Shown here piece after piece: positions 34,166 through 46,100 of a stretch of DNA of 64,000 nucleotides. Both the position numbers and the translations under genes were made by a program. How positions within the stretch are numbered: position 1 is the stretch's first letter; each line of letters starts with the position of its first letter. Source of the DNA: Salticus scenicus (taxonomy: Eukaryota > Arthropoda > Arachnida > Araneae > Salticidae); assembly GCA_963930645.1 (NCBI GenBank), contig OZ005656.1:273801195-273865194 (forward strand), given 5' to 3'. The notes under the pieces were generated by a model. That model searched no databases and was not told the origin of the DNA. It saw only the letters and a list, made by a program, of their open reading frames with translations.

Positions 34166-34219
34166 ATTCGCCTGATGAAGGGTCGTGTGTTTTTTCGACC
34201 CGAAACAATTGTTGCGAGT
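34166..34219 (+). ncRNA. Hammerhead-ribozyme-like fold, right arm of the palindrome
   Basis: Stem I pairs ATTCGC (34166-34171) with GCGAGT (34214-34219), one G-U included. CTGATGA lies at 34172-34178 and one extra A at 34179. Stem II GGGTCG/CGACCC encloses a ten-base loop (34180-34201), then GAAAC at 34202-34206. Stem III is AC/GT around AATT, and T34213 is the base before the predicted cut. All conserved core bases are present. The extra base before stem II matches the extra base in the fold at 17118-17172. Confidence 0.7.
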
Positions 34220-34789
34220 TTATTGCATTTTATGGTGTTTATTCAAAGTTTGTAAGTAATATTTTTACAACGCCAGTTTATTGATGCTTCTTTATTAAAT
34301 AAAAAAGTTACATATCTTTTGCATTATGGGCCAGTGCTCTATCGCGTAAAATACTTTTTATCCACATCACTTGCTTAATCATACGAGCCTTACGTCTTAC
34401 TTGAGCCATATACCAGTAATTTGGTATAATGATTTTCATCAAAAAATAAGTCTGTAATTTTAAGATGAATTCTATTGTTTCTGAATACTGGTATGAGACT
34501 CAAGGAATAAAGGCGAATCCGTACGAGCCGTATTTTTTGAGAGTCGGAAACTTCTATTCGTTTTCTGTAAAACTATACAGTTTTATGGATGAATATTTTA
34601 AAAAATTAAAGTTGGATATTGCTGGATGATTATGGATAGAAACTATATCCATCTTCAACTTTATTATTTAAGTATTCATAAGATATTTTGGAAGTAATGG
34701 AAGTGTTTGTTTTAACAGGAGGTGTTTGTGGTGATTTAAGGGTTTAGAAACCGACTGATTAAGGGAGGGTACTAACTTTAGATAGATTG

Positions 34790-34900
34790 CCCTTCATTGG
34801 AGTGGGGGGTCTTTCTATGGGTTCATGAAAACCACGGAAAATTCCGAAAGCCTAGGCCGATGATTGTGTGTGGGATCGAACCAGCTTCTCATCTACTAAC
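34790..34900 (-). repeat. Possible tRNA-derived SINE fragment
   Basis: On the minus strand, GGTTCGATCCCACACACAAT gives a B-box-like word. It is followed by CTTTCGGAATTTTCCGTGG and TTTTCATGAACCCATAG, a tail type seen next to B boxes in arthropod SINEs. No A box was found upstream. Confidence 0.35.
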
Positions 34901-35296
34901 AAATTGTAAAAATCGACGCCAGAATCAAAATCTGCGTTGGCGAAAAACTAGACGACTTGGCGAGATTCGTGACGGAATTCCGAGAAAAGTATTTCAGTGT
35001 AGCCAGAACTCACTTTTAGAGGAGTTAAATATCTTGGTAAAATCAATTGTTTTTCGCCATTAGTTTTCGCCAAAGAGAATAAAAGTAGGCTATCTACACT
35101 CGAATCAATTCTATTGAACTCTAAGCTGTGCCAATGAGGGATTCTGTAATAATTTGGGGAGTACTATTCCGGAATAAGGGATTTTCGTTCTCTGAGTTGT
35201 ATATAATCCTATTATCGTGACTTTTGTGGTTAGAGTAATAGTTTTCTTGGCTTGTTTTCAGGAATGTCTATGGAATGTAATCTGCCTGTTTATTTC

Positions 35297-35393
35297 CCCA
35301 GTAGCACATAACGTTGTTTTTACGTTGTTATAACTAACTTTTTACTGTTTAGACTTATTTGCAACGCTATAACAACGTCATGTGCTACCTGGG
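35297..35393. mobile_element. 97 bp MITE
   Basis: Inverted ends CCCAGTAGCACATAACGTTG and the complement of CCCAGGTAGCACATGACGTT, with pairing continuing through TTATA. Very short spacer. No clear target duplication. Confidence 0.7.
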
Positions 35394-36290
35394 TTACGAA
35401 CCTAACTATAATCTCGACAAAAATGTCATTGTTCTCGTAACAATTTCTATATTTCAATGGGTGTATAAGTGACGGGGTGTACACATGAGATTATTTACAA
35501 TGCGATCTCAAACACTGTATTTAATAATTAATTTGTAACGTATCCCTTTTTGCCTCCTTGACAAACCTTTCACAAGAATATATGAGGTATCACATGTTCT
35601 TTTCATCCTTGAGATTTCAACAAAATTTACGAAATAGTTTTTAGTTTTTCGACAAAAAACATTTAGATTCAAAAGCGTGTCCTAACCTACGTCGATTACA
35701 GTAGTTTATTAGTGTGACCCATTAACCCCAAAATAAGGCATTTTAGCTTGGATAACGAATTAGTAATGTTAATGTCTGAAGTGATTTCGATAAAATTAAT
35801 GAGTATATATTTCAGAATTATTAATATCAATTCGCTATGTAAAGCACATTTGCAAATTGGGTCAGTTTCGCGGTGGAAATGGTGCCAAATGGGCGGTGGA
35901 AAGTCAAAAACATTGTTTGTTTAATTTCGTACAGAAATATATTTACTAATTTTGAATTTCGAATTTATAGGTTTCACCCAAAGGGTATACTTTTTCTTAA
36001 ATAAATAAATAAGGGGTAGTAATTGATATTTTTAAAATTTTTAGTTATTCAGTAAGCAGAAGATAAATAAATATTTATATATAATCATATAAAACAATTC
36101 CACAAAAACTAAAAGTAATTAGTAGATACAAATAATTTCGTTTTACATTTTTCTATAATTGAAAAATTTTGTTTTATGAATCGTAATCAATTTTTCCTTT
36201 ATAACGAACAACAGCGCTTTAAAGTGACGTCATTATAAATATGCATACACATAAAAACAATTTAACAGGGAATGAAAAACATAATTATAC

Positions 36291-36612
36291 CATAGCCTCC
36301 TAAACTACATGCCTTCCGCGTGCCTCGGAAACTTGGCAACAGTTCAAGCGGTAGACAGCGGCACCTTGTACAGATTTTACGTCTTTTTTATTCAACTGTC
36401 ACCAACAATTTTAAGAAGTGATATATGGTATATATAATCGACGTTTATTCGATTCCATTCGCCTTTCATGCATATCAAATCCCACTTTTAAAAATTTTTA
36501 GTGGCTTTTGAATAAAAAAATCGCGCAACCTGTACCAGGTAGCGCTGCCTACCGTTTGAACTATTTCCGTGTTTCCAAGGTACGCGGAAGGCATCTAGTT
36601 TAGAAGGCTATG
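36291..36612. mobile_element. MITE, CATAGCCTCCTAAACTA family, copy 1 (7 bp target duplication)
   Basis: Arms of about 150 bases begin CATAGCCTCCTAAACTA and end TAGTTTAGAAGGCTATG, with GAAACTTGGCAACAGTTC and its complement inside. ATTATAC lies on both sides (36284-36290 and 36613-36619). The 7-8 bp duplication suggests a hAT-like relative, but the ends are not typical hAT. Copies: 57310-57631 and a partial one at 43757-43940. Confidence 0.85.
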
Positions 36613-36879
36613 ATTATACACATTTATATATCATTATTGTTATATACTATCTTCATTGTTATTATTACTTTTTAAATTTATTAATAATATTCTAAATTAT
36701 AGTTGTGTAAGGAAAATAACAACAGTATAGTGATTTTATAATATATTTATGTATATTCGGATTGCAGTATGCTTTGTCTAATGTAGAACGCCAAGTTTCC
36801 TAAAAAAGGCTTTGTACTGGGTGGCATATAAGTGGCATATTTGTTGTGCAACTATTTAAAGAAACCGTTACATTTCTAT

Positions 36880-37450
36880 GAATATATGTGGTAGCCTCAC
36901 AAAAATTAATGTTAAATTTCACTGTTATTTTTGACGGAATAACTAGTAAATAAAAACATCTTATGAAGCAGTTTTCTCCCCTCCGATTATCTGAAAACCA
37001 GTCTCTCTTCTCTCTCTGCTATCCAAAACGTCACCCTTCGTCTGCTCCGGAGATGGTAGAGGGGGTGAGTGGGAGGAAAGGGCACTGCTTTCACATTCCA
37101 CGGGGTTGGAGAGAGATTCGTTACAATATATGTGGTAGACTCATAAAAGTTTATACAGATAATTAGAAGAATCCTTATAATCATATGTTACAGCCAAACG
37201 CATTTTAAGCATTATTTTTTCACAGGTTGATCCAAATTAATTTGATTTTTGCTTGATTTTTAACTGATCTCCTTTTCCTCTTCAGGACAAAACTTTCGCT
37301 GAAATATATGAGATATAACATGTTCTTTACGCTACCAAAGTTTCAAGATGATTCTTTTCAAAAATTTTCTAAGTATTTGACAAAATGTCTAATATCGAAA
37401 GTGTCCAAATACTTATTGGTAGATAGTGTCGCAACAATAGGACAAATAAA
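36880..37450 (+). repeat. ATATGTGGTAG repeat family, copies 2 and 3
   Basis: A short copy near 36880-36960 and a longer copy at 37120-37450 repeat the block order of 33407-33740. Between them a stretch at 36965-37110 is GC-richer and pyrimidine-rich without recognisable coding. Confidence 0.6.
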
Positions 37451-37934
37451 CATTTTTTTAAATATTAGAAATCGAATAATAATGTGTAATAACATTATTA
37501 TATTTTTACGTTTGGAATAAATTCTGGTTTCGTATAAAAATAAAATAAAATAAAATAAAATGTATACACATTTCTAAATTTTTAAATAAAAAATACTTAC
37601 AGTGTTTTAAAAAATAAATGTACTCCTGAAATTACGCTAAAAATTACTTTAAACAAGTTTTCTAATAAATAGTCTTTTTCCATTAATTTTTTAAAATGCC
37701 AAATATATGTAATAATTTGTATTTTTAAAGATAACAATTAAATTTAATAAAATTATACTTTTAAAAACTTAAAGAACACGCTTTTATTGAAATGTGAACT
37801 AAAAAGCACAAAATATCTATCTTTATAGTATTAAAATGCAGGGTAAAAAAAATTTGTGTGACTGACACACCATATTACAGGGTGATCATAAAATAATTTA
37901 GAATTAAACAAAAACAATTTTTAAAAAATCTCCA

Positions 37935-38010
37935 CTGACTGCGCTCGAACGTTAGACCTTTAGGTCCGTAGCCCGGAGCTTTACCTCACAGCCCCAGCGT
38001 TCCCGTAGGG
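37935..38010 (-). repeat. tRNA-derived SINE head
   Basis: On the minus strand, GGGGCTGTGAGGTAAAGC (A-box position), CCGGGCTACGGACC (anticodon-arm position) and AACGTTCGAGC (B-box position) follow one another at tRNA-like spacing. The arms do not pair well enough for a functional tRNA. Confidence 0.55.
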
Positions 38011-38790
38011 AAAGACTTTTTTTACACTATAGAATTTTTGTTTGCTCCCCGAGCGGTTACAAACATACATACAGGTGAAGCTAATAAAAGCGTGTTAAAA
38101 AGAAATTTAAAGTCATCTTGTATCAAAAGATTAAACTATCTATTCTATTCTACTGTCTGTTGTAAGTCCGTGTTGCTTTTAAAATAAAAATAATTATAGT
38201 AAAATAGCACTTTTAAAGTAATTGATTTAAATAAAAAATGCATATTAAAAACTAATAAAAATATTCTACATCTATCTCATTAATAAAATAATTCTAAAAA
38301 AAAAAAACTTATTTATGTTTTTCAAACGTATTCTCTGAAACGAAAATTAATTTATTTTATTTTACTAACGATTTCATAATATATAAGGCCGTTTATAATT
38401 GTTTCTTTTTCTAAAGAAGAAATGCTTTATATCGTTCTGAAAACAAGAAAATAAGACATGTCTCCAACAAATATTATACATTTTACTAATAAAATTAAAA
38501 TGCACAATATATGGACCGTTCACAAGACAAGTCCATTAACTCCGTTCAACATACTAGTATGATGTGGCCACCGCATGACTTTCTTCTATATAATTTTATA
38601 CAAAATTAATTCAACACAAATTATTTATTAAGTTATCAAATTATTTTTCATTATAAATGTAGAAGATTTTTATCTGACAGAAATTATCACTAAATGCCGG
38701 AAGATGTCAATTTTTTGCAAATCAGAAGAAATGATCTTTTTTTTTTGTTAAAAGATTGAAAAAAAAAATTCGATAACTATGTTTTAAATT
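38010..38790. other. Gene-free AT-rich stretch
   Basis: Nothing recognisable. Confidence 0.5.
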
Positions 38791-38925
38791 ATCACAGATC
38801 TATAGTTAAACCATTCGTTTTAAAGCTATTGGGGAGCTCTTTAGAAAGATACCCATCATGAAAGTTTACTCCCCCCAGGGGAGGGTACTTCCCCTCCAGG
38901 GGGAAAGTGATGCTTCCACATGCAC
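38790..38925 (+). repeat. Dispersed repeat pair with 9130-9240
   Basis: ACCATTCGTTTTAAAGCTAT, AGAAAGATACC and CAGGGGGAAAGTGATGC match 9130-9240 in order and orientation. Here the C/G-rich part is duplicated (CCCCAGGGGAGGG). Confidence 0.6.
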
Positions 38926-39539
38926 AAAAATTTTCACCTAGTTACCTACTACTATTATCAATAATTATTATAAACTAGCTTGCTACGCCCGCTTCGCTGG
39001 TCACTATTTTTAAATGAATCACAATAATTAATGAATTCTCAAAATTGCATTAATTTTTATCATGTGATAAAAAAAGAGAAAAAAAATTTCTGATCGGGAA
39101 AATGTCGCACCGTGTCCCCAATGCCTTCGGCAGCGTAGACCCGTGCGCTGCGTGCACGTATTCCTTCACCATCATTATGACTTCTCAAAATTCCATGTTA
39201 TTACTCATAAACTTTCATTCTTAAGAAAAGGAATTAAAAAATATATCATTTAGCATCGGGTAAAAACTCACACCGGGACCCCACTGCTTTCGGCCGCGCA
39301 GACCCGTGCGCGCGCACATGTTAAGATATACGTGCGGTGACTGCACATCTTTCTTCTGAAATCAAACTCTTATTCTAAAGAAAAGAAAATTAAAAAAAAA
39401 CATTTCTCATCTGGTAAATTGTCGGACTGGGTCACCACTGCCTTCGGCAGTGTAGTCTCGTGCGCGCTGCGCGCCTATTCCTTCCCCACCCTTCCAGCCC
39501 TCCTAATTAACTTACATATACCAATTTTGAACGGTCTTA

Positions 39540-40850
39540 CTCAATTAGCTGAGATGCAAAAGAAAACCTGATCAGGACACCTTAAAATTGTAAATCAGGT
39601 GAAATCTCGAATTCCACATTCGATAATATAAAAGAACTTAAAAATATCTTTTGAATGCTGTATTAGAAATAATTTAATCATAATTAGAATTTGAAGTATT
39701 GAAATTTAAAAATATTACAGCGCCATCTGGCGGCAGAAATTTCTGTAATCTATTGTTCCATTGCAGATCAACACAGCTTTCAAATGATGTATTACTCATG
39801 AAATTATTTTAATTAGTAGCTGAGATACAAAAGAAAACTGATTCAGGAGACCACAAAACGTGTAAATCTGGTGAAAACTTTCGATAATATAAAAGAACTT
39901 TCAAATATCTTTCGAATGATATATTAAAAATAAGTTAATCATAATTAGAAATTGAAATATTGAAATTTTAAAATATAACAGCGCCATCTGGCGGTACAAA
40001 TTTCTGTATTCCACTGTTCGATTCCAAATCAAAAGAGCTTTCTAATGATGTGTTACTTATGAAATTATTTTTATTAGTAGCTGAGATACAAAAGAAAACT
40101 GATTCAGGACACCTCAAAACGTGTAAATCTGGTGAAAACTTTCGACAATTTAAAGGAACTTTAAAATATCTTTCGAATGATGTATTAAAAATAATTTAAT
40201 CATAATTAGAAATTGAAATTTGAAAATATTACAGCGCCATCTGGTGATAGAAATTTCCGTAATCCACTGTTCGATTCCAAATCAAAAAAGCTTTCTAATG
40301 ATGTATTACTTATGAAATTATTCTAATTAGTAGCTGAGATACAAAAGAAAACCTAATCAGGAAACCTCAAAACGTGTAAATCGGGTGAAATCTCGAATTC
40401 TATTTTCGATAATGTAAAAGTACTTTAAAATGTGTATGAACTCAGCAAAGCTTCCAAATGATGTATTACTTATGAAATTTTTAATTAATAACTGAAATGC
40501 AAAGAAAACTGATTCAGGAGATCTCAAAACGTGTAAATCTGGTGAAAACTTTCGATAATATAAAAGAACTTTAAAATATCTTTCGAATGATTTATTAAAA
40601 ATAATTTAATCATAATTAGAAATTGAAATATTGAAATTTTAAAATATTACAGCACCATCAGGCGGTACAAATTTCTATATTCCACTGTTCGATTCCAAAT
40701 GAAAAAAGCTTTCTAATAATGTATTACTTATGAAATTATTTTGATTAGTAGCTGAGATACAAAAGAAAACTTAATCAGGAGACCTTAAACGTGTAAATCA
40801 CGTGAAATCTCGAATTCCATTACTTACGGCAGTAGGTTAATGGAAAGAGA
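39540..40850. repeat. Internal tandem array of Helitron B, six units
   Basis: CAAAAGAAAAC landmarks at about 39560, 39828, 40092, 40342, 40500 and 40760 give spacings of about 268, 264, 250, 158 and 260 bases. Each unit carries TCAGGAGACCTCAAAACGTG-type sequence, CAGCGCCATCTGGCGG-like sequence and TTCGATTCCAAATCAA. The array ends in a hairpin (TCCATTAC with GTTAATGGA, 40818-40846). Confidence 0.85.
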
Positions 40851-41334
40851 CAGAAATTTGTGGAGTCTACTCTTGAAATTCAATTCAAATAAGTTTCAAA
40901 ATGACCTATTTACTTTTGAAATTATGCTACTTAGAAGCTCAGATACAAAAATGATATAAACAATATTATAAAACGATTTATGTCTTGACTTTTTCGTGGT
41001 TTTCTCCGAAACTTGCGTAATTCCGGGCTAAATACTTTTAAAAATCTATAGTATGAAATGTGAAAAAAGTATCAGAATTCAAAACTCTGCAAAATATAAA
41101 AGAATAAAGGCGTTCTGGGTTTTCCGCTGTTTTCTCCGAAACAGCCGTTCCTTTTCTACGTTTTTGCCCCCCCCCCCTTTCCGTCCCTTCTAATAATTTT
41201 ACACTTGAAAATATCCGCAATCGATTATCTTTCCTTAAAACCTAATAATAGCAATTTCAAACGCTGTAACTCTGTTTTTTTTGCCCCTTCGCCCCCCCTC
41301 CCCCTCAAGCCCTTCCTAATAATTCTACACTTGC

Positions 41335-41510
41335 CAGTGGCGGATCCAGAACTTGTCTTTTGGGGGGGGGGGGCTAAGATTTTTCAAAGTGTTAGTCTAG
41401 ACAAATAAAAAATTTACAATTGCAATATTCAATTGTGAATGTCAGTGTTTTTTTTTTTTTCTTGGGGGGGGGGGTTTAGCTCTCTAGCACCCCCCTTAAA
41501 TCCGCCACTG
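41335..41510. mobile_element. hAT-like MITE nested in Helitron B
   Basis: Ends CAGTGGCGGATCCAGAAC and the complement TTAAATCCGCCACTG. The interior has G-runs near both ends (41364-41374 and 41464-41474). Flanks ACACTTGC and ACACTTTC form an 8 bp target duplication with one change. Copy A has the uninterrupted sequence (complement near 7070-7090), giving a paralogous empty site. Confidence 0.88.
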
Positions 41511-42335
41511 ACACTTTCAAAAATATTCAGAATCGAATTATCGGGCGTTAAAACCAAATATTACAAAATTTCAACGGCATATCTCAATTTAAAATGCAAA
41601 GTATAATACAAAATTTAATCTAATTTTTTTGTTTATCCACATATTTTCATGAAAATTGAACAGTAGCTTTATAATATGCTGTCTAGGCCGAATATTAATT
41701 CAAATGTAACGTGAATTAAAATTTGAAAAAGATTGAAAATTGCAATTTTTCTCCCCACTGTAAAATACGTGACATCTTGATCGGTCACAATCTCTTCCTT
41801 TCTCATGGCAGACAATAGTCTGGCATTTGAAATGATGTTGCCACAAAAAATTCATACTTTAATTTTAAAAAATCTAATTGTTGTACCGATAAGCCACTTG
41901 CACACTTAGATTCAGGAAAATGTCCCTTTCATTTGGTATCGAAATCGTAACGATCGGACAAATATTTCTAATTTATTTTCCACTTTTCTGCTTTTAACTC
42001 CGTTAAAATATCTTTTTTTATGCAATGGCGGTGAATTCTCAGTCATTGAGATCGCTTTTAGATTAGACACGAGTGGACATTTTAATTAATATCTCCACAA
42101 CTAATTAAAATTTTTAAATTCTGTTTTCAGGAGCCCCTTGGGAAGGCTCCTGAGCATCCGTATGTCAATTTTTGTACTTCTGCGTTCAGTAGGGTCTGAA
42201 CGTATAGAAGAGCAGACAGACAGACAAACCTTTTCTTTTATTATTATAGATTTTACAATCACACGATTAAAATAACTCTCATGATGTACATTTATACGAA
42301 ATTTTGCCCTATACTGCCATGTTAAATATTTAGTT

Positions 42336-42650
42336 AAAATGCGATAACAGCGCCACCTGTTGAGCAATTGTTTCACAAATCTACTCAGCACCAGTTCATG
42401 TTAGGGTCCAACTAAATACCAAATTTGGTTGAATTTCGTTTTTTGGTTCGTGAGATACAGCGTTCACAAAATTTGTGATACACACACACGGACACACACA
42501 CAGACAGATTGACAGACATACATTTTCTAAAAATAGTCGAATCGTGTTCAGGACCTCTCAAAACGTGTAAATCCATCGAAAAAAGGAGTGTTTACACGAA
42601 AATTTTCACGAATCTAGTACTTTCTCTATATATACATATAGAAGAATGTA
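42336..42650 (+). repeat. Element with CA microsatellite, conserved motif and terminal hairpin
   Basis: Order: GCGCCACCTGTTGAGCAATT, GTGAGATACAGCG, a CACACA/ACAGACAG run (42481-42522), TCAGGACCTCTCAAAACGTG (about 42550), and an ending TACTTTCTCTATA/TATAGAAGAATGTA hairpin (42618-42650). The same order is seen at 58077-58802. Confidence 0.6.
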
Positions 42651-42969
42651 AAAAGTTAACGAATATAATGATATTTTCCCTATTTTCATTCATTTTCTGT
42701 TTTATGGAGTTAATTAATCTGTCTTATGAACAGCTCATATATACTATTTTGAATTTATAGACAAAATAAATAAATAAATAAATAAGTACGGAGAAATTAA
42801 ATCTGAAATTTAAAAATTTCCTATAAAATGTGCTCTTGTATATTTGTATGTATAATAAAAAAAAAATTAGTTTATACGTCAAAATTAAACGCTTTAAATT
42901 TAAAAACATACACAAAAATAAATATTTCTTGACGCTCAAGTAAATGTATTTCGCTCCCTATATCGTAGT

Positions 42970-43420
42970 ATATAGGGTCATTTATAAAACTCTACTGAGC
43001 ACCTCATTTCTTCAACATAGATTCTGAAAGTCTGGAAAAGAGAGGGTACAAGAAATGATCTCATTTCGTTTGTAAAGCGGTCGATGGGATGTGATCGGAA
43101 TAGAATTCCGAGTGTCAATGAATGTTCTCTCACTTTATATCCGACGTACAAGAAAAAACAATAAAAAATGACAAGAATAAATATTATGGAAAAAAGCAGT
43201 GAAGCATTGTGGAAGAATTGCTTTACATCCAATTTATGCGCATGTAATTTTACCTGAATCAGATTCCTTATATTAAATGGAAGACGGTTTTCTACTGCAT
43301 TAAAAGTGCTACGTTTTTTAAAAGTAGTCTTGTTCCTATTCTGCTTTTTGTAAATAAAAAACGAAACAAAACTGAATACATAACAAGTTTAAAAGTAAAT
43401 TTCACTGTAGCTACAATAAG
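42970..43420 (+). repeat. Conserved dispersed repeat, copy 1 (with 52708-53160)
   Basis: A strong match to 52708-53160 in the same orientation over about 420 bases, including GGGATGTGATCGGAATAGAA, AGTGTCAATGAATGTTCTCT and GCATGTAATTTTACCTGAAT. Neither copy holds a convincing shared reading frame. No terminal repeats were seen. Confidence 0.75.
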
Positions 43421-43756
43421 CGTTATTACAGTAGAAACTTCGAATCTCCAAAAATTACTAAAATTACGATTTTTTTTTTTTTTTAAATATTATTTATTTA
43501 CAATCATATTCATTTATTAACGAACTTAATAAAAATATTTTGTTTGAAATGTTTCTGATAAACAGATAAAAATAAATATTCTTATTTTATTTTAAAAGAA
43601 ATAAGCTTTTATATGAACTAAGCGACAAATTTTAAGAAAGTAATTTTAACACCAAGTTATGGACATATTTTTTTAATCCAATACCTCCTAAAAAAAACAA
43701 TAAATACAGAAGTATAATTTAATGTTACATTTCATTTTGTTTGTTAAATTGGAATT

Positions 43757-43940
43757 TTGGCCAGCGATACCAAATTGCGTGACTTTTTTTATTCAACCGT
43801 CACCAATAATTTTGAGAAGTGGAATATAATGACATTATCAAAGATTAATCGTCTATAATGTATATCAAACAGCTATTCTCAAAATTATTGATGACTATTA
43901 AATAAAATTCGCGCAAACTGGCAACACTGTTTGTGGCACG
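43757..43940. repeat. Degraded copy of the CATAGCCTCC MITE family
   Basis: Core arms TTATTCAACCGTCACCAATA and the complement of ATTATTGATGACTATTAAAT match the inner arms of the 36.3 and 57.3 kb copies; outer arms are largely lost. Confidence 0.6.
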
Positions 43941-43949
43941 AAACGAGCC

Positions 43950-44190
43950 TATGGTATTTTAACCGTTATCGCTCGTATGTCCCTTCTGAGGGGACATTAA
44001 AAAATCGAGCCACGCCTTAAGGTGTTCCTCTGCAAATGAAATGTTATTTTTCTAAAACGTGTAACTATAGGCAAACTTTCGGCAAAATTTTAACAGAAAG
44101 ATTTATTGGCCGGCTCGAGTACCGAACCCGCAATCTACCAATTACGAGGCCAACGCTCTACCGACTGGGCTACCGCGGCCCGGTAGTAAG
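43950..44190 (-). repeat. tRNA-derived SINE (Thr-CGT-like head)
   Basis: On the minus strand, GGCCGCGGTAGCCCAGTCGG and GTAGAGC form the D-arm/A box, CGT occupies the anticodon position, and GGGTTCGGTAC is the B box. The tRNA-like head (44105-44183) is followed by a non-tRNA body to about 43950. The anticodon stem does not pair, ruling out a normal tRNA gene. Confidence 0.65.
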
Positions 44191-44199
44191 TTGGAAACT

Positions 44200-44456
44200 C
44201 TACGTGTGACGTTTTAAAGGAACGGCAAAAGGCGTGTTTTACGGAAAATATTCCGTGCGCAAAGGGTTAATATCAAGATAAATTCTGCAATCCGTCCAAA
44301 GGTGAAAGTTATATCTAATATTGCATATGACAAAGTTATTAATTCGCTTGTAATATTAATGCGTGCAATTCAATTCACTTAAATTAAATTTCAAACACTA
44401 TTTCAAATGCTTGTATAGTAAATTTATCATCTAATATCACTTTTATGCAGACAGCT

Positions 44457-44489
<33 letters not shown>

Positions 44490-46100
44490 CGAATATCATT
44501 GTTATTAAAGCTTTAAACTGCAGCCAGCTTGTAGGTTCGCCAAATAAACCAAATAAATAATAATAAAATCAAAATTAAAAAATTTAGAATTAAATAAGAT
44601 TTACATAAAGTTTTCAGCGTTGAAAACAAGAATACGTAGAAATGTTATTATGAAAATATGTACAAGTAAAAAAGATTTCGTATTTAATATTGTATTTTAT
44701 TGAATACCACAACTTCTGATAAATAAATAGAAAAATATTCCAATTCAAATTTCATCCAGTTAAATATAAATATTTACAGGAAGGAAGTGAACGTGTTACA
44801 ATATTCTTATTGAATCTAAATTTTTAATCATATACCAGTTAATAAATTGGTACAGGAAATGTATGTCTTTAAAATAACATAAATATTTAAATAAATCAGA
44901 AAGACTCAACACTCGAACATGGATGAATAATAATAGATGCTGGCCAATAACATGTTTTATGTACTCCATAGTGAGATATTTTTCGCAAAATTAAAATTTC
45001 AGCTAACACATTAATAGTGATTTAATTGCATTATCATATAAATTACACTGTACGGCAGAAAAAAAAATTCGAGCCCTGATACCATTTTTGCTGATTCTCA
45101 CGTAAAATGATTTCCTGAATTCGAATATGACCCCCATTTTGTCGAATCACCCACCGTTTTCTGGGGATGCTAAACCCTCCCCCAATTTTATCACTGTTCA
45201 GTAATTTTATGGCCATAAATTTGATTTCCAGAATGGAAAACAATTATTTTAAACTTTAAAAAAAAACATAATATATAATAAATAATATTAACAATTGGTT
45301 AATAAAATATAATAAATGTAATATATGATTTCAGTGTCAAATCCCCCTAAATTTTTCCCTTGTTGCAAATGTTAGAAACTAAAGTAAAAAATCAGTAACT
45401 TATTTATTTGAAACATACAAATGAAAATAAATATGGGACTACCCAATTTTAGTGTGTACTGTTAAACAATGAATTCCAATGTGTGCATAAATGTGACATG
45501 ACAAATGCTTTAATATTTCTTTTCTTGGTTTACACTTTCTTAATTTATTAGAACTCAATTCAGAAGGAAATTAATCCATTAAATGCCGCTATATAAATTA
45601 CACTGAAAAATATTGAGCTTTCATATATTTTGAGTTTCTATGTGAAATTGTAATCATATGTAGTTTAAATAATTAAAAAAAAAATGTTAGAAGATATGAC
45701 ATGGTCCCAAAATGGGAGAGCTGGCACCCACTGGGGGTATAATAGATGTTGATAAACTGCAACAACTTTTTAAATTAGTTTTCTTGACCCCTGTATGTTA
45801 CAATTTAAGGAAAGAACTGTTTTATTTCATATCCATTGTTTTAAACCCCTGCACTCGAATGAGTTATTTTGCATTTTTTTTTCTTTGCTGATGTCTTGAA
45901 GAAAAAAAAACATGTTTACATGAATAATTGAAAAAAAAAAAAAGTTACATTACAAACTTTTTGAAAAAACACCAACGAAGCTAGGCGATTTAATATTTAA
46001 TGTGAAAAAAAAAATATATATTTACCTTAATTTTTTTGCAGAGAAAAAAAATCTTTAAAAAGTGTTCCCGCAGCGGGAGGTTTGGTGCCTAATGGGTTAA
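44200..46100. other. Gene-free stretch
   Basis: Poly-A at 44462-44489. A minus-strand frame at 45243-45043 looks less biased than its neighbours but matched no known family by eye. The rest is AT-rich. Confidence 0.5.

Larger units (their letters stand above)
34002..34315. mobile_element. Insertion built from a perfect 253 bp palindrome with hammerhead-like folds, 12 bp flanking repeat
   Basis: 34010-34262 is an exact inverted repeat: 126-base arms around a single central base at 34136, with no mismatch on base-by-base comparison. A further 41 bases follow on the right. AAAGTTACATAT flanks the whole on both sides (34002-34013 and 34304-34315), consistent with a target-site duplication. Each arm contains a hammerhead-like fold, a feature of Penelope-like element ends. 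The likeliest reading is an insertion of two inverted Penelope-like terminal repeats without the body. It encodes no protein. Confidence 0.8.
38975..42250 (-). mobile_element. Non-autonomous Helitron-like element, copy B
   Basis: On the minus strand it begins TCTATAATAATAAAAG after A (complement of 42251). It ends GGGCGTAGCAAGCTAG before T (complement of 38974). These are the ends of copy A at 6318-8791, in opposite orientation. The larger size (3276 against 2474 bases) comes from six rather than two to three internal units of about 265 bases (39540-40810), three rather than two GC-rich blocks (39080-39480), and a nested hAT-like MITE (41335-41510). No helicase gene. Confidence 0.8.

Noticed and set aside
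34010..34262. Dismissing the palindrome outright as a library or assembly artefact
   Set aside because: The 12 bp flanking repeat and the additional 41 bases on one side only are expected from an insertion, not from a chimeric fold. The artefact remains possible and is listed as the refuting case.
39540..40850. CRISPR-like spaced repeats
   Set aside because: Units are about 265 bases, diverged and part of a Helitron array in an animal genome.
44105..44185. tRNA-Thr(CGT) gene
   Set aside because: A and B boxes are good, but the anticodon stem does not pair and the acceptor stem is only partly paired; a SINE head fits better.
45043..45243. 66-residue minus-strand frame as a gene or transposase piece
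   Set aside because: Composition looks mildly protein-like, but no motif, start context or second copy supports it.
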